A stretch of DNA of 64,000 nt from Pipra filicauda (lineage: Eukaryota > Chordata > Aves > Passeriformes > Pipridae). A model generated the notes under the pieces. It searched no databases. It saw only the letters and a program-made list of their open reading frames with translations, and was not told the origin of the DNA. How positions within the stretch are numbered: position 1 is the stretch's first letter; each line of letters starts with the position of its first letter. This document shows, in pieces, positions 1-14,198 of this stretch. The stretch is from positions 287,501-351,500 of the forward strand of contig NW_024104359.1 in NCBI RefSeq assembly GCF_003945595.2. Direction: 5' to 3'. The position numbers and the translations under genes are program-made.

Positions 1-2360
1 TTCTCTGTGTCCCTTTAGTCAGGCTGTTCTAAAGCCTTTTAAGTAAAGAAATATCATGACAGTCAAATAAATATTGTTGGACTAGAAACACTATTATGAA
101 GCTTCAGCAACCGATCCAGAACTTAATTGCCCTGATGGCCAGAGGCTGCTTGATTTCCAGCCTGTGGTACTCCATAGCTGGTCCTTACTGGGTTGTTTTG
201 GTGTCAATCTTGTTGTTTAGATTAAACAACTTTGTTTTCTGGTGCTTACCCTCCAAAGCTGTTTGTGGTGCATATATATACTGTAACCCCTGGTTTTGCT
301 GAGCTGAATCAGGAAGGATGTTTTAGTCTCCCTTGGTTCTTGCTTCACAGGTAACTTTGGCAGTCCTTCCTCATTGGCCAGCTTCAACTCAAGCTTTCTG
401 AACCATAATGACTGGAACTGTCCCCAGCTTTACTCAACACACTTCTTACCAGTGCTGGGGCAGTGAAGTGAATTTACCCTGTCAGGAAACATCACTCCTG
501 AGTCACCCAAGATGATAATAAAATGATTCCATTAACTGCTTGGGGTTGGTATGATCAGCCAAAGGAGAAGTCTTGCCTCCTTTCATGTTCCCAGCTCTGG
601 AGCTTCAGCTTTTGGGCAGGCTTTTTTGGTTTCATCCCCAGTCACATGTCATTTCATCCCAGTACACTCTTCAAGTTGTCCAATTATCTCCAGATTATAT
701 TCTTACCTTCTTCTCAAGACATGATGCTGCTTTCTTTTGTCTTTTCTGTCATTAGCCTGATTCCTGCTTTTCCTGGCTAATTCACTACTACCACCTGCAA
801 TGTGATATTTCTCCTTTCATAACCATCTCCTACCCACCCAAAAGTCTTTTTTTTGCACAAATCTCCATCTTTATTGTCTTAAATAATAATATCAATGTAT
901 TATTGTACTGAGTGTTTTATTGTAATCTATGTAGAGTAGACTTAATTTTTGCCTTGCTTTATCTAGAAAAAAAAAAAAAATACATTACTCTCATATGAAT
1001 TAACTTCTGTTAGTTCCAGGCTCCATTTTAGTCCTTTTCCTATTTGTCTCTGTTGCTTTAGTTTGTATCAATTCAAAACTCTTTTCTGTAGCACTGCGTA
1101 GTGTTGCTGTGAGAAAGAAAGTACAACACATCATTTTGAAAACTGGGACCAATATTCTCCTTTGTCTCCAAAACCTTCTCCTAAAAATGTGTTGAGTTTT
1201 TAGCAATCCTGTGGGAAGACAGGGCAAAGAAGAACATTTTTTCTCCACGAGGGAGCATTGGCTGGAATAATACATCTTTTAAAAATTCCTTTCATCTTCC
1301 AAACAAAAATATTATTTTTTCGGTAAAAAAGGATGTTTAATATCTCTCTGCTTTATACAGTTTTATAGTTGTCTACTGTTTTTTCTCAGATTTTCAAATT
1401 TTGTGCCAGTTTTCAGCCGGGAATAAAATTTTAAGCCAAGTTATAAACCACTGAAAAAGAAACATTGGTACAGCCTTAAGTATAATCACAAGGCCTCTGT
1501 GTCCAGTATTTTGATATCCACGATATTAATTTGTATGTTTTGACCTCCTAGATATATATTTCTAATAAAAAGTGCAGGATTTTTTCCTAACTGGGAAATT
1601 GTTGCTCCCTGCTGGTTGGAAAAGCAGCTACCACTGGTTTGTTATTTCTGAAATTCCAAGAAGAAACGTGGGGGCTGCTGCTTTCCCCAGATCCACTGGT
1701 GTCAGCAGGAAAAAAAGTCTTACTGTTGCTCATGGCAGAGTGGGGGTGTAAATACTGTGAGAGATCCAAATCTTGCTTGTTATTTCCAGGAGACAAATGA
1801 TGGGTCCCACTGAACACAACAGGTGATGCTTCAAGGACAGAAGTGCTGGATACTAAAAAAAAAATATCACTTTCTTGACATCAGGGGAATGGCTTCCCAC
1901 GATGAGCTTAACAAATTACGTTAATTATCTGCTTCTTTGAAGCAGCCAGAAGTGTCACTTCCAGTGACATCCAAAGGGTTTGCATTGGCAGCTCTGACAG
2001 CTGAAGGAGGGACTGGCAGAGGGGCTGGCACCACTCTCATTTGGATAAGAGGAACCTGCAATTCCTTGATTGTTGGCCAATACTGTAATGGAGGGGACAT
2101 TTCCCTGGGAGGGCACCAGGTATCAGTGATCATCCCAGGATGGGATGGGCCATGCTGGAGGGGTTCCCTGAGCAGCACTGACTGACCTGCTCACAGCCAC
2201 CTGCACAGGGACACAGGTTGGTTAAATTTCAGAAATGGGCTTGTTTTGAGATGATACGTGAGCTCAGTTTGGGCTGCATGTGTGTGGTTCTTTTTGTCTT
2301 TCTCTAAGCTCCAAGTTGTTGGTTTTTTTTCTTTTGGGTACTGGTAATGTTAATCTACAT

Positions 2361-2464
2361 TTTTTATATATGTTACATATATGTTTATATATATATTTAT
2401 ATAAATATGTTTATATATGTTATATGTATATTAAAATTTTTATATGTTAAAATTTTTATATATA
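2361..2464. repeat. AT-rich low-complexity tract with a 16-base tandem duplication
   Basis: This is mostly TA and TTTA steps. It ends in two copies of 'ttaaaatttttatat(g/a)' at 2431-2446 and 2447-2462, differing only at the last base. No coding or RNA content. Confidence 0.85.
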
Positions 2465-5400
2465 GGGCTTAAATATCTGGGCATTAAATTTTGATGCAGG
2501 CTGAGCTCTATCCTGCGCCTGCTGTTGAAGGGCTCAACCTGCTCATTACCATCAGAGTTTTCAGGTGTTCAAGTTACACAACTCAATTCAGCTGTGAAAG
2601 GCAGATATAAAGTTGGCTGAGAGGGCTCAGGAGTTCTTTGCCAGTGTCTGTAGTGGAGGTTAAAGCTCTTTCTCTACCTATCAAGCAGGTAGGTCATTTT
2701 GCTAATTTTATTTAGTCTAAGTACTTAAGCTAAGTTCTTGTACAGAAGTTTTAAACTTCCTCTAGTTTTGGTTTATATAAATTGGTAACTTTATTGCAGT
2801 AACAATTATTCAGATTTTCCCTCTATATTTTATGCATCTGTGAAAAAAATTTCCCCCTTTTCTCTTAATGTTAAAATGGTAACTGGCCTCTTGTGGCCTG
2901 ACCCTGTGCTGTTTTCTGGCTCTATGGTGCTGCTCTGAAACCAGCCAGCAAAATAGGAATGTAGAAATTTTAATGGCAAACTTTTCTTTGAATTTCTTTA
3001 AAGATGCCTTTAAACTCCTTTTAAGTTCTTTCCTTTAAATTTTTTTATTTAAAAAAAAGGGTGGATCTTAAAGTGATCTCAAATACAAGTCTTAGTCTGA
3101 GTGGATGTGACTGTAAAGGAAAGTCTACATTTGAATTTGATGCTTTAAGCTCATGCTTGATGATTTTTCAAGAGGGGTATGTGCTGGAGGAGGATAGAGC
3201 AGGAGAGAAAAATTAAAAGAAAGCTCTTTAGGTGCTGCTCTGCTGCTCCTGCTGGGTTTCCAATGCTCTTCACCATTGTTGGAGTGGCACACTTAATATA
3301 CTAAATGGGATGAGTGGGAATTGTGCCTGTGCAACTGTGAACAGAGTTTTCTTAAGGTGACTTTCAATATTTTATCATACCAAAGCACCAGTAGAATGAT
3401 TAATTACATTAAAAATTGTGTGATTAAACAATGATTTTTTTTCCCCATATATTCTGGATACTTTGACTTTTCCCATCCTCCACAAGCATCTAAGCCTTTA
3501 TTATGTGATAGGAATGAAGAGGTTCCATTCTTAATAAATACATCTTGGTTATTTTCACTTTGTTCCCTTCAGTAACACCTGCTTTTCTGTTTAAATGGTG
3601 GAAAATAAAAAATAGTGATGGAGCGAAGGAAAGAGACACAAATATATTCCTATGAAATTTTATCCCTTGTTTTAGAACACTGTTAAACTTCTTCAGGAGT
3701 TACTGTAGTGGGACCCTAAACTGCTGCATTTTGATCTCTAAAGTATCAATAACAATTATAAATGCAATGTACCTGAGGGACACTTCAGGCATTGTCTGCC
3801 TTAGTGGAGAAATGATGGCTTGTCCCAAAGGCAGTGGCTGCAGGACACTCTTTGTGCCTTCCCTTGCACACAGGTGGGGAACCTTGGGGCCAGGCAGAGC
3901 TGGAGTGAAATGAAATACCAACTGCTCGGAGTTCCTGTGATTAGGATCCTGCCTTCCAACAAGCTAAAACTCACCTGGAGTGATTGTTCTTTAATGTCCT
4001 TCTCAAATACCATGCTGAGTTTTTATATCTAACGTAGGGCTTTGTGTAGGATTTTTGGCATAAGTGTTGCTTTAACTGCCCTGCCTTGATGGAAGAGGCA
4101 TTGGAAGCAGTTACTCCTGGGTAGTAATCCAGAGTTGCTTTATTTTCAATATTTCACGTATTGGCTGCTGAGCACAAAAGTTTTAGGTCGGAAATATATT
4201 TGCAAAAAGTCCCAAATGTGCTACTCCAAAGGAGTATCCTATGTCAAGGTGTTTGTGGTGCTTGGTGTACCACACAAGCTAAGTCTTAGTGTGCCCTCAG
4301 TAAATGGTGTGAGATGTGTGTCAAATAGCAGTGGTATGAGGGTGTTACTGACTTGCTGTGGAGAAAATGATTTCCTGGGGAATAGAGAGGTCTCTGCTCC
4401 CCAAAGAAAGCTGCTGATGAGTCAAAGTAGAGACATATCACCTCCTTTCCCATATTTGCTCAGGCCACATGTTGGGTTTCTTGTGGGAACTATCAGTGGC
4501 AAGGGCTTAGTGGGAGATGCTTCTCTCTCCCAGCTGCTAGTTAAACAGTGCTTTGGTTGTCATTAAGGTAGAATTGGGTCATGTTTTTAAGTGTTGATCT
4601 GTAACCACAAATACCTGTTGTGGACTTGTGTTTTAGTCAGAGTTCAGGCACAGTCAGTTTTCTCCCTGCTTTGCAGCTTTAAATAAAACATTGGTTTCAG
4701 GGGAAGGGCTTGTGATAATAGTGTGACACTGCTTTTTTTTTTTCCTTTGAAATTTTAGATGTGAAACTCTTTGTCCCTCTCTGAGCTGATAACAGATTTT
4801 TAGATACTATACTGGTGTCCCATTGCACTTTAGGAGTACGTGTTCATGCAAACTACATACCTGGAGGGTTTTAGGGAACGGTACAATCATGTGTAATTCA
4901 CTTTTGGTTTTTAGCTATTTAAAAAAATCAGTTTAAAAATCTTCCCTAATAGAATATTACTTCTTAATGAATAGACCCCCTTGTTATGGGACAGCTTATG
5001 CTGTTAACATTTTTCTCTCTTGTTTGGCTTTATTAGGTGCTATCTCCCATGGCTATCTGTAAAGCCAATTAGTGGAGAAAATAACAGCCATATTAATCTC
5101 CCAGAGCAGTGCAAGAAAAAGAGTCATAATATCATAGGGAAATTGTTCTAAGTGTGAAAAATTACCCACTTCGTCTATTTCATTTTTCTCAAACTCTAAA
5201 ATTAATGACTTTCTGAAAAAAAAAAAGATATATTTATCTCTGTATAAAGGCAGAGACTTGATGAATGCTAGAGAGAAACCAATAGAGCTTTAATAAAAAT
5301 GTATATGTCCATAATCCTATGAATCCTATTCCAGCGTGTTAAACTGCTGATTTGTATCTCTGTGTCAAATATAATTACAGGCAAACAGGAGCTGTGTTAT

Positions 5401-6489
5401 AATATCTATTAATCAAGATTATAATTAGGATTTTTAGAAGCCGCTTGCTCGAGTTGGGAAATGCAGCAGGGAAGTGCCAGAGCTGCTGAGCCTTCAGCAT
5501 TGGCACTGTTTGCAGCCTGGGCAGGAGCCCTGGGAATGCTGCTGCCCAGCACCCCATGGAGAGCAGGTTCAACCTATATTGCATCATATGTTTGGGAGTG
5601 TGAATGGGAAAAGTGGTCACTGGTTGAACAGATTCAGCCATTCATGCCAAGCCAGGAAGAAGTCTTGAGTTCTGGGGGGTTTTCCTGCCATTTAGGTGAG
5701 TCCCATTTGGTACTGTTGGATCCTTCCTTAAAATACTCGAGTGAGGAACATCTTGGCTCAGTCTGTGCTTCCCAGCACGGCCAGTGAGGAGCTGTGCACC
5801 AATTGCTATAAATATTTTTGAGCACTTGTGTGCTTTCTGACCTCTGTAAGTGCCAATCAAATAAAATGGGGCTTGCAAAAGGAATGGGATTGATGAGCTT
5901 TTGCTGTTGGCACAAGAGAAAGAACTGATAAAGGTAGACTCAGAAAGCCAAACCCACTGTTGAATCAGTTGATGACTCAATATTTCAACACATGGAGATT
6001 TTTTGGCCCTCAAAGCAGAAATCTTAAATGGTTATGGCTTTTTTTTTATTCTCCTCTGAATATTTTCTCATTTTTTTTTTCTTTAAAAAGGGTACTTGAT
6101 GCTCCTGAGTTTGGTAAATTTGGATCACCTCCTTTGTTTCCTCTCTCTCCTTTTTTTTTTTCCACTTGTTTGTTCTCCAGGCCATATCTACCACAACTTC
6201 TACCAGGTCTAGCCAGTCATAACAAGCTGAACATGGCATGAATGTTCCCAGCCTCATTTTAACTAAATTAACTACATTTACAACCTCTGTGTCAGAGCCC
6301 TGAACAATGAAAGCTTGCCACTGAACACATGAAACAAAAATGAAATTAGCCAGTGGTAGGAAACTACAAACAGCTGAGGCATTCAATTGTTGGCCATTTG
6401 AAGGATTAACTTCTAAATCATGTAGAGCTCCCTTGGTAGTTTAACTAGTTGGGCACTCAAGGGTATATAAAAATACACTTGAAAGTAGA

Positions 6490-6530
6490 AATGTATTTCT
6501 TTACCTATAAAATGGAGATTTACTGGCAAG
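6490..6530 (-). mobile_element. possible MIR scrap
   Basis: 'tttctttacctataaaatgg' followed by 'agatt' resembles the reverse complement of the MIR core (the 'tcatctgtaaaatgggga' block). Nothing convincing extends on either side. A second comparable scrap, 'ctcagttttccatctgta', sits at about 51189-51206 after the exon. Confidence 0.3.
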
Positions 6531-6902
6531 TTGTGATATTATTAACACTGAATTTTTCTGCCCTCATCTCTAGTATTTATTCATTCTTTCTTTTACCTTC
6601 TATGTACACTTTTCTGTTGGGCTCCCAATGAAAGACAGTGCAGATGAACTTGGGAGACAGATGATACTATTACCTAGAAACATACTTAACAAACTTTAGT
6701 TGGTAAAAACTGCCTCCTGTATGCAGTTTCTGTACGTGAATAACTTCCTTGTGTGGATATTTATCCACTTACATGTATAAAGTACTCCTCTGGTTTAAAT
6801 ATTTGTATCCAGTAGTTCTTATACCAGTAGTTATGGAGAATTCTCTGTATAGTCTCACTACTGAAAGCTAAGATAAGCCAGTAAAAGAGTGGGGGATTTA
6901 AA

Positions 6903-6921
6903 TTTTTTTTTTTTTTTTTTT
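6903..6921. repeat. T19 homopolymer
   Basis: Nineteen T in a row. No TTTATT follows within about 40 bases, so there is no sign of a minus-strand retroposed tail. Confidence 0.85.
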
Positions 6922-8328
6922 ACTAAGAGTTGGTAAAATATTTTCTTAGTTAATGCATTGCAAAGAGTCGCCAAGGGCTTAATCAGAAGGGAGAGAAAGG
7001 GAACTTCACTAATTATGGTCATATGCTTATTTGAATTCAGCCTTTTCCCTGTCACCTGAGAGCACTGTCATGGACCTATGGAGCTTCATAGGGGAAACAT
7101 TCTTCAACTCTTTACTTAATGTGTCTTTCAAACAAGACCCTGAAGTCTTCAGACAAGTGTTTATTCAATCAAAATCCTTCAGATTGCACAATTAAGATTG
7201 ATGAATTTTATAGCAGTTCTCTTTCTTTTTAAATGAATAGCACTAAACAGAGGTGACTTCCTCTCCTAGCAGAGACTTGATAATGAAGCCACTGAATTTA
7301 CTTATAAATATACTGTAAGAGTGTTTTGCAGTAAAAGTGCAAAGCAAGGAGCTCATTTGGAGGGAAAAAGAAATAACGGCAGGAACACGAACACAAAGCT
7401 GAAATAAGGGGGGAAAATGTAGAATCACAAAGAAAACCTAAACAAATAAAGTGCAAACAGAGAGTGACAAGCGCACTCAGCCCCTGGATTGGTTATGGAT
7501 GAGTCGACAAGTATATGATGAAATTAATGACCCTCTGTCAACTTTTTAGATCTCACTTTTAAAGAGAATGGACCAAAAATCAATAGCCCCCAAACCACTA
7601 GTACTCCAGTGAACCAGTTTATCATTTATCTTACTGCTGGCACTCATATAGAAAGTGCAGCCAAGCACAGCATAGGACTTTCATTGGTAGTCATCATTAC
7701 ATGCAATGTTTGAGCACTCCAGTTAAAGGTCAAAGGTGTGCAGTACAGCTCCTCTGAGAAGTACCTATTTGAAATTACCAATATCTGTGTATGGCTTATC
7801 CATGCTCTACCCTATTTTATTCCCCCTCCATCTGCCTTTCCCTTTTCTGAGCTTTACCTGCTGGCTGAAGCAGCAGTGGCTCCACACCCAGGGTCAAGGC
7901 TGAGCTGATGTTTCCATTATTCATTTGGACTCTCAAAACGTTGCATCTCAGTTACTTCTAGTGGCATCAAGTTGAAATCACTGATAGATGAGCTAACACC
8001 TCTAATGAAATTTTTTTTCAATTCCCCACCCTCAAAAAATTGTAGAATCATATTTAACAACTGGATTTTAAATGTTTACTTTAAGAACTCCAAAGCAGAC
8101 TTAGGTGTTTAAAGTCTATGTGCTGTAAATTGTGTTTCTGGTAGCTAATCCTAAATCTGGAGGGCTAGCAAGATCAGTTAAAAAAATTTAAAAACTGCAA
8201 AAAAAAAAATAAAACTGCAGTTGTGTGACTGCAGTGAGCTCAGGGGGAGTTGCTCCACACATACAGTAGTTGCCTCGAAATGTGCATGGTGGGAAGGGAT
8301 AAACTGTGATAAAACAGGGCAATAAATT

Positions 8329-8478
8329 TTATCCCCTTACATGGATGGGAAACTGAGGCACCAAGCAGGCAAAAGGCAGTTTTTAGAAACAGCTGAATTA
8401 GGAGCTACCTTTTCTTGTGGGAAAGCTAAAGTAGGGAGTAGAATCCAGGTTTCCTGATCCATCTTCCAGTGTGTTGGC
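8329..8478 (+). mobile_element. MIR-like tRNA-derived SINE
   Basis: The conserved MIR core start (catggatgggaaactgaggc) lies at about 8340-8359. After about 70 bases comes the matching downstream block, 'agaatccaggtttcctgatc', at about 8441-8460, near the spacing expected for MIR in amniotes. The middle is degraded. Such copies are ancient and immobile in birds. Confidence 0.75.
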
Positions 8479-9013
8479 CAAGGATCCCTCTGGGCTGCTG
8501 GTGTTTGATATTCAAACCCTATCAGAGGGGACTCAAGGCGGCACCTTCCCTGGTGCCTGTGCTGTGGTTGGGGATGCAGCTCAGTGTTTTTGCCCCTGTC
8601 ACAGCTCTGTCTGTCTGCTGGGGGTACTGGAGGTTCCTCCTGGGCTTCTGTGGGGACCCACCTGTGCTCACACCCTGCTTTGTGCTGCCAGGGCAGGTGC
8701 TGGGACTTGAGACTGAGCTGAGTATGCAAACAGGACTGTGCTGACCCCCTGTGTGAGCCTGCTTGTGTCTCTTCCTCACGTATGTGCCAAATGCAGGGTC
8801 AAAAATCTGCTTTTGCGGAGCCAAGGTACTCTGAAAATGTTGGCACAGCTGAGGAAGGATAAAATATTTCCTGCCACAGCACTGTGGGAAGGATGGCAGC
8901 TGCCCTGTGCTGCTGCAGGCAGCAGGGTATGTTAATGATCTTGTAGCAGAGAAGCTTTCTCCAGATATCCAGTCAGGGGATGCTGCCAGAGGGGAAGCTG
9001 TGCAGCCACAGTT

Positions 9014-9029
9014 CCACTGATATCAGTGG
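9014..9029. repeat. perfect 16-base palindrome
   Basis: ccactgatatcagtgg reads the same on both strands. It fits the central part of the palindromic relics seen elsewhere in this window, so I read it as the surviving core of one and not as a designed operator. Confidence 0.6.
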
Positions 9030-12000
9030 GACAACTCAGTGGTGACTGTGGGAGGTGAAGTCTCCCAAAACACACTCTCAGTAATTGATGGGTGTAAGGT
9101 CATGTTGCGTGTGCCAGGGAGGCAGATAGAAGTTTTGAAGGACTTGAAAGAAAAGTTGAGAATAAGTGGAAGTCTTTTCTTCAGCAAATAAAGTCTGTTA
9201 CAGACAAGAAAGATGTAGAGCTACCACTGAATGTGTGTCCTTAACCCCAGTGTGGTGGTTGCAGTGGGGAATAGTGCTAAAATAAAAACCCAAACAAAAC
9301 AAAAAAACCCACCTGCAAACAAAATCTCTCTATATGTTAAAAATGTTTAAGGAAAAGAATACCTCTAGATATAGTGTGATACATAGGTGAGATGAAATAT
9401 AGGGCTGAGAGTATCCACATGACAGCACTTAGAAAGGATCTGTTGAGTCTTCAGTCTTGCCATGCTGATGCACGAGGGCCCCAGCTCCTGCTTTCACAGC
9501 TGTGGGATGCCCTGATAACTCTGTGCCTCTGCATCTCTGATGGGTGGGGTCCTCTGTCCCTCGACCATTGGGATACATGTGGCTTTGCTTTGTTGCAGAA
9601 GAAGTTTTGCTTCATTTCTGGCCTCCTGGTGCCCGCTTGTTTTGGTCTGCTGTTCAAAAAGGCTTGTGCAGTTATGTGCAAATTGCAGCAATTCTCTCTA
9701 AGTCTCCCTGTCTGCCTCTTCGTTTGAGTGTAAGCCCGGTCAGGTGGCACGAGGCACAAATGCTGCTCCTCTAACAGGAATTGCACTCATGTTTTTGGTG
9801 TTCAGCTCTGCCTCTGCTGTGCTAAAACAACTGGCTGTTTCTCTCCCACGCGAGGCTTGACACAAGGACAAGCTTTAAGGGTAGTAGTGGACAGCAGTGA
9901 AGGGAGAAGTAACGTGTCCTTGGAGGGAGCAGGACTGACAGCATGGCTCATCATGGGATTTCATGTGAGGTGTGCATACAGCAAAGCTTAGGCTCCTTTT
10001 AATGTCACTCAGATCCTCTGGGTGTGAGCAGTGGTACAGGATGCTCCAGCTGCTGAGTGAGGAAATGCATTTGATGCTGGACAGGGTTTTGAGTACAGGG
10101 GCTGAAGCTGGAGGTGGAGCACCAGGCCATACATCTGTGTGGTATGCAGCCAGGAACTTGAATGTGACAGCTCAAAAAAGCAAAGATTTCACTTAACTTT
10201 GTGCCTAGAATTAATTTTTTTGGTGGATGAATGTTAGGAGGCTCAGCAGAGGAAAAGAGCTTGCATACACAGCAAAGTGGGATTTAGTGCAACTTTAATG
10301 TCCATGGAAAAAATGCCATAGTTGTGGAAGTGGGAGCTGGACCTGCTGCTGGTCTGTCTCAGAAGAGCAATCAGTAGATAAAATTAAAACTACCATCAAT
10401 GTCTATGAGCAAACAAGCAATCTCTTCAGTATTCAGTCAACCTTTCCTTTTGCCCAGCATATTAAACCCATATTTTATTCTAAGAGTGAATAGAGACAAT
10501 TGCTGGAGTCACACCTATCACATCCTGTTTGCTTGTACAGTAAGTGCCCGATAGCAGAACAGGGAGCTCACACTGTGTGTTCCTTTCAAACAGAAAAGGC
10601 AAGTTGCTTCAAGTAGAACAATCCTTGTACTAATTGCAACCATTTCAAGTCTGCCGCTCCAGGCTGGTTTCCCTGAAGGGACATGCTAATATGTTAAGAC
10701 TTGTAATATGTTAGGACATCTAATATTTTCTTTATAGTTGTCCTTTTTTGTTTTACAACTAGACCAGAGACTCTTTGGTGGGAAAAAAATAGGAAAGTCT
10801 TGTTTACTTTGACATTAAATCATTCTGTATTCAAGGTGGCAATAGCTTAGCTCCAGGGGATACTTGATAAGGTGTGTGGGGGAGAAAGGGATGATCTCTG
10901 ATACAAGTCTGTTCCTGGTTTTCTGCAGAAGTACTTGAAGCAGTTTGCTACTGCCTCTCTCATTACAGAGGGACAGGCACTGTTGCACTTGCATTTAGTG
11001 CCAGATGCATCTACCTTTTAAACCTTTTATGATCCAGGCCTTTGATTTTTAGTTCACTGGAAAAAGGTGTTTTCCTACCCTGCCTCCACGAGCAGTACCA
11101 ACACCAAACGATTACATATAACAATTTGTGCATTTATGATCCCTGTTTCTAATTGTAAAACAAATGTTAAAATATGGGTCAGGACAATGAAAACTTGCAA
11201 GTTGATTTAATGAGCAGAGTTTGGAGCTGCTCTTTGGAGCACATATATTCCTGGTGTGGGCAAACTGTCCTTTGCTTCCCTTGCCCACAAGCTGCTCGTG
11301 AGGATGTTGCTCCTTGGTGTGAGTGGTGGGTTGTAATCCAGTGGGGACCACATGGGTCACTGGCATCCTTTCTCTTCCATAGGAAAGGAGCCCCCTGAGC
11401 TGCTACCTGCACTGAGATTTCATAGGATTCATAATTAATTAGTGTCTGCATGCCTAAAGGGCATGGCATGGCAAAAAAAGGAAAAACCTTCTCCTACTTT
11501 AACTCAGAAGGGTCGTGGCTGCTTCTGTGCATATTAAGTAGAAATATTTCTGTTTAAAATTGTGTGTTGGACATGCTGTGCACATTATAACTTAAAAGCT
11601 TCAACCGACCTGCATTTTTGAGAGTTGTATTCATTCTGGAACTGTACCACAATTCATCATATTAAACTTCATTTGTTGGAAGCCTTGCACTGGAATATGG
11701 GCTTGGTCTCTAAGGAAGTGCTTCATTTCTGTATTCCTTACCAATAACAGCACACGGCACTGTCTTTTTATTACTCTGTGGCCAGCACCATTCATATAGT
11801 GCATTTCTACATCAGGGCTGGAGAGACCCCCATCCTGCTGAAAAATTTAGATGGCTACAGCAGTAATCAGAAATACCAATAAAGTGTCCCTGGTTCTAGG
11901 TGGTGATGTGGGATGGAGGGAGAAAAAGATATAAAAATGAATCATGATGTGAGACAGCATTGCTCTGGCAACTGCTTCAAAACCTGAGCGCAGTGAGACC

Positions 12001-14172
12001 ATATAAAGGCTTGAGAATATTCCTATGGTCCTAAAGAGACCTGCAAAGACATTGCAAACTCATCAGGCAGCCAGTGCTGCAAGGAGGAGAAGAAATGCTG
12101 TTTTGAGTCATTCATCCCCTAACAACAGATGTGCCTTAACCTAGAAATAGGTAACATGGCTTCCAAGTGAGGTGAGTTGGTTTGGATAAACCTGGTTAAA
12201 AAACAACCAGACATTTAATGCAGGAAGCTGTTGAAGGTGTAAAGAATGGCTAAGTAAGTGAGTGGGACACCATTAATCTTGGTTTGTTTCAGCACTACAT
12301 CTTTAGCTGTTGAAGAAAAAAAACCCCGTGCTCCTAGCTCATAACCTGAGTGTTAAAACTGATGTCCTCCCCATTAGGGCCTGTAAGCTCATTAGCACAT
12401 GGCAATTTATCCTCTTTTATTTCTTCTCAATTATCCTATCATCCATTGTATCTGGATCTGATTACCCTTTCCCAGAGTCAAACATTATCTTGTAAATCAT
12501 TTGCTTTAAGTCTAAGCCTGCCATTGCATTGCCCAGGATTTGCTTAGGCAGGTAATAAATCAATTAGCATTAAACTTGTGGCATCATCAATTTTCTTTCC
12601 TTGTGACTGAAAAAAGGAGTACCTGAACTTTGCAGAGCTGTATCAAGTTTCCTTATGCCATCCACATTGGGGTTTCCTCCTTCTTCCTTTCCCCCACACC
12701 CCAAATCAATATCAATATACTTTGTACTGAGCTGGAGACAAAAGAAGTGACAGAAACTGCTGCAAACCCAGATGGAAAGTCTATGGAAAGAGCCTTGTTG
12801 ACTTGAGATCTTTTGGATCAAGCCCTGGGCGAGACCCCTGTAGCCAAGGGACTTCTGGGTTCTGCTATTCGATAAATGTCAAAACCTGAACAGTGATAAT
12901 GGTGTAACATGACAAGCCTGCAACCTCAGGAATGTGAAAATAATGTGATATTCCTGCCCTTCCCACACTGGGAGGGATGTGCTAGTGCTCTACCAGCCCC
13001 ACGCTGCCCCAGGGCTGCCTGCAGTGGTGATCTCCAGTGCTTCCATGGGGTGCAGGCAGCCCCAGCGTGGCAGAGGCATGTGCTGTGCTCTTGTCCCTTC
13101 CCCGAGGCTGATGGAATTTGTGTGGGCAAGGTGTCTGTGCCCACAGTGGTGCTTTGGCACAAATGCAGTTCAGAACTGGTGTGGATAGCAGGAGCACAAC
13201 TGGCTTTCATTTGCTCCTACATATTCCTCCTCTGGACTTACTCCCACAACTTTTTGGCGGATCCCCAGGATCTCATCTGACAGTTACAACAACATTTATT
13301 AGCTGTAGTCTGGGCAAATGATGCAAAGGGAAACATTTCTTACACCCTTTGCATATAACCTACCGGGGCGATTGCTGAATCAGCTTTCTTGTGCTTGGAT
13401 TTTGATATCTGCAGCCCCTAAGGTGTTGTGCCCTCTTTTTTTCACATTAGGCTTTCAAAATGAGAGATGTAAAAACACTAGCAATGTTGATTTGCCATGC
13501 TCCAACCACAAACTGTGTGTGAGACCTATGCAGTGGAATACTTCAGATTAGCTTTGTCCAGTTGCCTTACTTGTTTTGAGACATGTATTAAGAAGACCTA
13601 AATAACTGACTTAAAATATATTTAAAAAAAAAAAAAGAAAAGCAGTCTTGGTCAGACATGGACTTGCACTAGGCTTTGAGTCCTAACTCGACTGGTTATT
13701 GCTGTGCATTATGGAAATGACTGTGAAGTGACCAAAACATGACTTTTTGTTTAAAAACATGTAATAGGAAATGAGCTGCACACAAACATGCTGGTGATGT
13801 AAGTTATTCGTGCTGGGGAGAGCTCATTAGAGGTGCCTGACTTGTGAGCATTGGGGATCAGTGTTTGTTTTTGTGAATGTTTCCTATGAATTCCAGTTAT
13901 TGACCCAAGTTCAGCCCGATAACCAATTTGCAGGTGCAGGTTTCCAGAGGAAAGGCCTGAGGAGTTTGTGCCCTGTCCCTCCCTCTCCCATTACCATCAC
14001 CTGTGGAAGTTGCCTGCATCTCCTGTCTTTCTGTTTTGTGTCTGGCATTGCTTTTTCTGAATAATGGGAACTTGTCTTTGCATTTAACCATGTATAAATG
14101 GACCAGTGCAACTTCTGCAACTTCTTCAAATGTTTTGTGCTTGGGATCTTTTCCTAAGCCACAGGTTGCACA

Positions 14173-14198
14173 ATTTTTTTTTATTTTTTTTTTTTTTG
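14173..14198. repeat. interrupted poly-T tract
   Basis: A T run with a single A interruption, about 150 bases before the MIR-like fragment. Confidence 0.8.

Larger units (their letters stand above)
1..8328. other. intron block without recognised genes
   Basis: The longest open frame, 143 codons at 4135-4566 on the + strand, has no recognisable domain and no in-phase splice sites that I trust. Content is unique AT-rich sequence with an A14 run near 966, the TA tract at 2.4 kb, and a possible MIR scrap at 6.5 kb. Confidence 0.7.

Noticed and set aside
4135..4566. 143-codon + strand open frame
   Set aside because: No recognisable domain, signal peptide or in-phase splice context. Length is within chance for 64 kb of six-frame reading.
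8469..8935. Cluster of open frames on both strands
   Set aside because: A GC-richer patch lowers stop-codon frequency. No recognisable protein.
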